Notes under the pieces: generated by a model
What the model was told of the DNA's origin: nothing
What the model saw: the letters and a program-made list of their open reading frames with translations, nothing else
Databases searched by the model: none
In this document: positions 31,567 through 35,003 of the stretch, piece after piece
Layout of the letters: the number at the start of each line of letters is the position of its first letter
Numbering within the stretch: position 1 is the stretch's first letter
Source: JBAWAP01 sp049589355
Lineage (GTDB): Bacteria; Chloroflexota; Anaerolineae; VGOG01
NCBI GenBank assembly: GCA_049589355.1
Contig: JBAWAP010000198.1
Span: 1 to 35,003, forward strand
Reading direction: 5' to 3'
DNA: 35,003 nt
Translations under genes and position numbers: made by a program

Positions 31567-33799
31567 GTACCTGTCCCTCCCAGAATGTCTGCAAGGCGAT
31601 GAAGGGAATGGCCGGTTGTTGATCGCCGCGTCGGCCGGTATTCCAGGTGATGATCAGCTCTTTCCTGGCACGGGTGATGCCTACGTACAACAGGCGCAGC
31701 CGCTCAGCGGCATATTCTAATCGTGCGTTCCGAGTCGCCCAGCCCTCCTCGTAGCATGATGAAACCACCGCATCCTCGGAGAAGAGGGCTTCCAGTTGAG
31801 CCAGGGTCTCGGCCTCCAGGTTCAGGCGATTGCGCACGAACCACCTCTCGGAGATGAACTCGTCGTGGGGCAGGGCCGAGGGGAAGTCGTAGTTGTTAAC
31901 CGACATCAGGTAGACCCGGTCCCACTCCAGCCCCTTGGCCTTGTGCATGGTGGCTACCACTACCTTGCCTTTGTATCGCTCGGGATCGAAACCGATGTCG
32001 TCCTCGCTCAGACCCAGGAAGCGGCGTTCGTTCTTGGCTACTACTGCCAGTTCCTGGGTAAGCTCCGGCAATCGCCAGTCGGGGTGTGTCTCGCTCGCCC
32101 GTCGCAGAACCACGGCCAGCTTGTGGGCCACGGCCAGATCGGCCGGCTCGTGGAACAGGTCCTGGGCCAGGGTGAGAACGAGCTGGTCTATGGGCAGCAA
32201 GGTCGCCCCTTGCCAACGCCGCACCAACTCCTGGAACTCGACCAACTGCTCGCCGACCTCTGGGATCTCGGCGGCCAGCTCTAGATCAGCCAGCCAGTCC
32301 CGGTCTACCCGTGGCCACAGGAAATCCTCAACTCGCCGGCATTTGCGCAGCGTCTTGACGATCATCCCAAGACGCACCCTGGCCTCCTCGTCGTCGCGAT
32401 CCCGGCGCCGCCACACTTTGTAGACTCTCGCCAGCTTGACGGGCGAGGTGGGGTCGGCCAGGTAGCTGACGATGTTGGCCAGAGCGCCCGCCGTCTCGCG
32501 GGTGGACCTCGTGCTGCGCAGGAACTCGATGTACTCCAGGCCGCGTTTCTTCAGCTCACTGGCCATGGCAAAGCCACGATCGTTACGCGGCACCAACACG
32601 GCTACGGTCTCGTCCTGGTGCTCCGGCAGCCAGCGTGCCAGTGAGTCGCCTACAGCGCGCAGTTCTTCGCCAGGGGTGAATTTCTGGGCCATGAGGTGTA
32701 CCTTACGGGGATCATTGAGCGGGTTGGGCTGCGGGTCGCCAGGTGGGGTGGGCTCTATGTAGGGTAGCACCAGGGCACTGTGGACTCCCTTGACCGGATG
32801 CTCCTCCTGCGTCCAGTCAATCAAGTAATTGGCCAGGTTGATGATGCTCTGAGTCGAACGACCGGAGTTGGGCAGCTCACGCGGTTGAACGTCTGCTTCC
32901 CTCAAGAAATTCCGCAAGAACTCGGGGCTGGCGGTGGTAAAGGTCTCGTAGATGGCCTGGTTGGGGTCGCCGACGCGCACCCAGTTGCCGCCCGGCCCGA
33001 CCAGGAGCCTCAGAATCCGCTCCTGCAACTCGCTGCTGTCCTGGGCCTCGTCTTCCAGGATATAGGGCCAGCGATAGCGCAGCCGCCCCAGGTACTCCTC
33101 GTCCAACTTCAGGGCCCGCAGCGCCAGGCGGATGAGGTCGTCAAAGTCCACAGCGCCACGGTAGGCCAGGGCGCGCTGATAGTCGGCGTAGATAGCCCAT
33201 CCTATCTCTACCAGAGGAAGCGACTGCGGGAACCTGTCCAGGTGGTCGCGAAGCTCAGGGGGCGTGATCTGTAGGTCCTTGGTCTGCCTGATGAAGCTGA
33301 GGGCGATGTCACTCACCAGACGGGGCCACTGGTCCCGGCGTACCCAATCCCGTTTTCCTTCTTCCAGGTCGAGGGACAGGAAATCGTCGGCGGCGTAAGG
33401 GTGGCTGCGCAGCCAGGCCTCTATTGCATCTTGTCGGATCTGATCCGCCGCCCGCTCGTCCACGATCTGGAAGTCGTCCGACAGCCCCACCAGGGCTGGC
33501 CGCTCGCGTACGATGTCGTGGGCCAAGCCATGCAGGGTGCGCACCCGATAGCCGATATGCGGCAGCAATCCGCGTTCTTGGACAAAGTCGGCCACCTGGC
33601 CGGCGAAATGATCCACGGCGGAGTTGACCAGGGTCACCACCAACACTTCCTGGTCATCCTCCAGCACCCCGCTGGCGACCAGTTGGGCGGCCAGGGCCGA
33701 AAGTGTAACCGTCTTGCCGCTGCCGGGCACAGCCGAGACGCCCATTTTCCCACCGGTGTAGCTCAGCACCTCTTGCTGCTTTGGACGGGGCTTAAACAT
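31550..33799 (-). CDS. UvrD/PcrA-like superfamily 1 DNA helicase
   Basis: ATP-dependent 3'-5' DNA helicase of 749 residues. A Q-motif (RPKQQEVL) is followed by Walker A AVPGSGKT (23-30), motif II EDEAQD (D250, E251 and D254), motif III GDPNQAIY, motif IV around NSGRSTQSI, motif V HKAKGLEWD and motif VI YVGITRARKEL. All SF1A landmarks are present, so the enzyme should be active. The ATG at 33797-33799 overlaps the end of the upstream helicase-like gene by 8 bases, and the nuclease gene starts within its last 17 bases. Helicase plus PD-(D/E)XK nuclease is the composition of AddAB or RecBCD, although here the nuclease is a separate small protein. Confidence 0.93.
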   Translation of the reverse strand: MFKPRPKQQEVLSYTGGKMGVSAVPGSGKTVTLSALAAQLVASGVLEDDQEVLVVTLVNSAVDHFAGQVADFVQERGLLPHIGYRVRTLHGLAHDIVRERPALVGLSDDFQIVDERAADQIRQDAIEAWLRSHPYAADDFLSLDLEEGKRDWVRRDQWPRLVSDIALSFIRQTKDLQITPPELRDHLDRFPQSLPLVEIGWAIYADYQRALAYRGAVDFDDLIRLALRALKLDEEYLGRLRYRWPYILEDEAQDSSELQERILRLLVGPGGNWVRVGDPNQAIYETFTTASPEFLRNFLREADVQPRELPNSGRSTQSIINLANYLIDWTQEEHPVKGVHSALVLPYIEPTPPGDPQPNPLNDPRKVHLMAQKFTPGEELRAVGDSLARWLPEHQDETVAVLVPRNDRGFAMASELKKRGLEYIEFLRSTRSTRETAGALANIVSYLADPTSPVKLARVYKVWRRRDRDDEEARVRLGMIVKTLRKCRRVEDFLWPRVDRDWLADLELAAEIPEVGEQLVEFQELVRRWQGATLLPIDQLVLTLAQDLFHEPADLAVAHKLAVVLRRASETHPDWRLPELTQELAVVAKNERRFLGLSEDDIGFDPERYKGKVVVATMHKAKGLEWDRVYLMSVNNYDFPSALPHDEFISERWFVRNRLNLEAETLAQLEALFSEDAVVSSCYEEGWATRNARLEYAAERLRLLYVGITRARKELIITWNTGRRGDQQPAIPFIALQTFWEGQVHDSAD

Positions 33800-35003
33800 C
33801 GGTCATCTCCTGTTCGGCGGGCAGACGGCGCAGCACTTGCTGGATGGCTTGCAGCAGCGGCCCCTGTTGCTCGTAGCCCTGCTCGCCTAGCTCGCCGAGC
33901 CCAAGGTAGATCTTGCGGCGGCAACGGCGGATCAGGCCCAGGGTGAGGCGATGGAGCGCTTCCTGTCTTGTCTCAAATTCGTCGGCATCGGTCCACACTT
34001 CATTCGATGACCAGTGGCGGCTGAGCACGTAGGGATGGGTGAGCGGCTGGTAGAGTCGTTCCCACCATCCCCGGCCTCCGGCGTTGAGCCAGAACTGATA
34101 GTCCACCGGTCGGTTGCTCATCAAGAAGGTGTAGGCCGGGGCCAGCAGAACCGCGTCCTGTGGCTGGAGCTGCCAACTGCGGATGTATTGGGCGGCAACT
34201 ACGCCGTCCTGCACCATCTCAACGTACTCCTGCCCCAGGGGTTTGCTTTCCTCTTCTTTTGTAGTGAAGTCGCCCCCTGTCACCCAGCGGAACTTCTGTA
34301 CCGACTCGATCAGGTTGGCGGCCACTTCTCCGGCATCATAGCTGCGGTGAAAGCCGTACCCGGCCTGGGACAGCACCTCGCCAAACAAGCGGCTCAGAAA
34401 GTGATCGAGTTCCATCTGTGGGCTGGAGATGTAGTCTTCGATCCAGGCACGTAGGTCCTCATAGCGCCTTCCCAGCACAAAAGTGACGCGCTCCTGCATA
34501 TCGGGGTTGATCTGGTCAAAGGAACTCAGAGTGGGTACATTGTCCTTGACACGGTACACGATCTCGGCCAGGAGTTGCGCCCGCACCAGGTCCATCCCTT
34601 CGATGGCCTGCATCAGGGCGTAGGCCACGTCGAACCGGCTGGGGCAGATGCCCCACTGGGGGTGAGCGATGGCTGCCAGGGTCAGCAAGCATTGAGTAGC
34701 CGGTTCCTCCCGCAGTGCCCGCGAGGGGCGATGGGAACGAGCCGGGACGCCCTGTCGCTCCAGCCTGTTCATCAGTGAGAAACGGAGGGCGTCGGTCAAA
34801 AACGGGGCCAGCACGACGATCTCTCCGGGGGGGACATCCTGTTCGTGCACCAGCCCGGCGATCTCGCTGGCGACCCAGTCGAGCATCTGGGGGTGGTAGC
34901 GGTGGTATTCGTAAGCCAGGACGGTGCGCACGTCTCCAGAACCCCTCCCCCGCCCCCCCCCATCCCCCCCCGCGTGCGGGGGGGCGGGGTGGGTGGAGCG
35001 GGG
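33792..35003 (-). CDS. UvrD-like helicase C-terminal half, probably cut by the window edge
   Basis: At least 379 residues similar in layout to the 2A/2B half of a UvrD-like helicase: HPQMLDWVASEI, then PGEIVVLAPFLTDALRF, RLERQGVPARSHRPSRALRE, and a late KIYLGLGELGEQGYEQQGPLL resembling the region after motif VI. No Walker A or DEAQD motif is visible. A GTG at 34929-34931 could start a short protein (GGAG four bases upstream), but the frame stays open without a stop to base 35003. The extra residues are Gly/Pro/Arg-rich and encoded by a C-run/G-run palindrome. I therefore infer that the real gene extends beyond the window, with the ATPase half there. It is the first gene seen of the helicase-nuclease-RecJ operon. 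Confidence 0.65.
   Translation of the reverse strand, partial: PRSTHPAPPHAGGDGGGRGRGSGDVRTVLAYEYHRYHPQMLDWVASEIAGLVHEQDVPPGEIVVLAPFLTDALRFSLMNRLERQGVPARSHRPSRALREEPATQCLLTLAAIAHPQWGICPSRFDVAYALMQAIEGMDLVRAQLLAEIVYRVKDNVPTLSSFDQINPDMQERVTFVLGRRYEDLRAWIEDYISSPQMELDHFLSRLFGEVLSQAGYGFHRSYDAGEVAANLIESVQKFRWVTGGDFTTKEEESKPLGQEYVEMVQDGVVAAQYIRSWQLQPQDAVLLAPAYTFLMSNRPVDYQFWLNAGGRGWWERLYQPLTHPYVLSRHWSSNEVWTDADEFETRQEALHRLTLGLIRRCRRKIYLGLGELGEQGYEQQGPLLQAIQQVLRRLPAEQEMTDV
34944..35003. repeat. C-run/G-run palindromic repeat at the right edge
   Basis: A core stem of C7-GC and GC-G7 (34965-34973 and 34976-34984) with a GT loop sits inside a longer C-rich left flank and G-rich right flank. The layout is like the palindromes in galT and the PBP gene. 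Reading on the minus strand it is open in the frame of the helicase-like gene. It may continue past the window. Confidence 0.75.

Overview
The window looks like a chromosomal segment of a Chloroflexota bacterium, probably Anaerolineae-like. This is inferred from the gene mix, from Thr-Pro repeat tails and linkers on surface proteins, and from short G/C-run palindromes and another dispersed motif inside genes. No rRNA, tRNA, CRISPR array, insertion sequence or phage gene was seen. The DNA is G+C-rich except for a visibly A+T-richer oxidoreductase gene near 5.7-6.4 kb.

Left part (1-7.1 kb, plus strand): the end of an oligopeptide/dipeptide-type ABC importer operon (two permeases and one ATPase). 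A multiheme cytochrome c lipoprotein gene sits between the second permease and the ATPase. Three small stand-alone genes follow: a DUF4870-like membrane protein, an NmrA-like NAD(P)-binding protein and a DJ-1/PfpI protein that ends at a clear terminator.

Middle part (7.2-20.6 kb, plus strand): a sugar catabolic cluster centred on alpha-galactosides. It holds two GH4 glycosidases, one GH36 alpha-galactosidase, an FGGY sugar kinase, a cyclase-family hydrolase, a zinc dehydrogenase, a Gfo/Idh/MocA oxidoreductase and galT. It ends with an iron-type alcohol dehydrogenase overlapping a frameshifted larA-like gene. GH36 and GH4 enzymes would release galactose and GalT would feed it to the Leloir pathway; galK and galE are not in the window. 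On the minus strand beside it are a serine hydrolase, a MelB-type sugar:cation symporter and a URO-D-family protein (20.7-24.0 kb).

Right part (24.1-35 kb, minus strand): a nucleotidyltransferase/HEPN pair, a class A penicillin-binding protein with a long Thr-Pro tail and a good upstream promoter, and a fragment of a HAD-type protein. Then comes a compact DNA-processing operon, transcribed right to left: a UvrD-like protein cut by the window edge, a complete UvrD-like helicase, a Cas4/AddB-like PD-(D/E)XK nuclease interrupted by an in-frame TAG, and RecJ. Together they resemble a RecBCD/AddAB-like end-processing module with a RecJ exonuclease attached.

The most unusual signals are in-frame insertion of similar C-run/G-run palindromes into galT, the penicillin-binding protein and the edge helicase; the amber stop that separates the cysteines of the nuclease's predicted Fe-S site; and the multiheme lipoprotein inside a peptide-type ABC operon.
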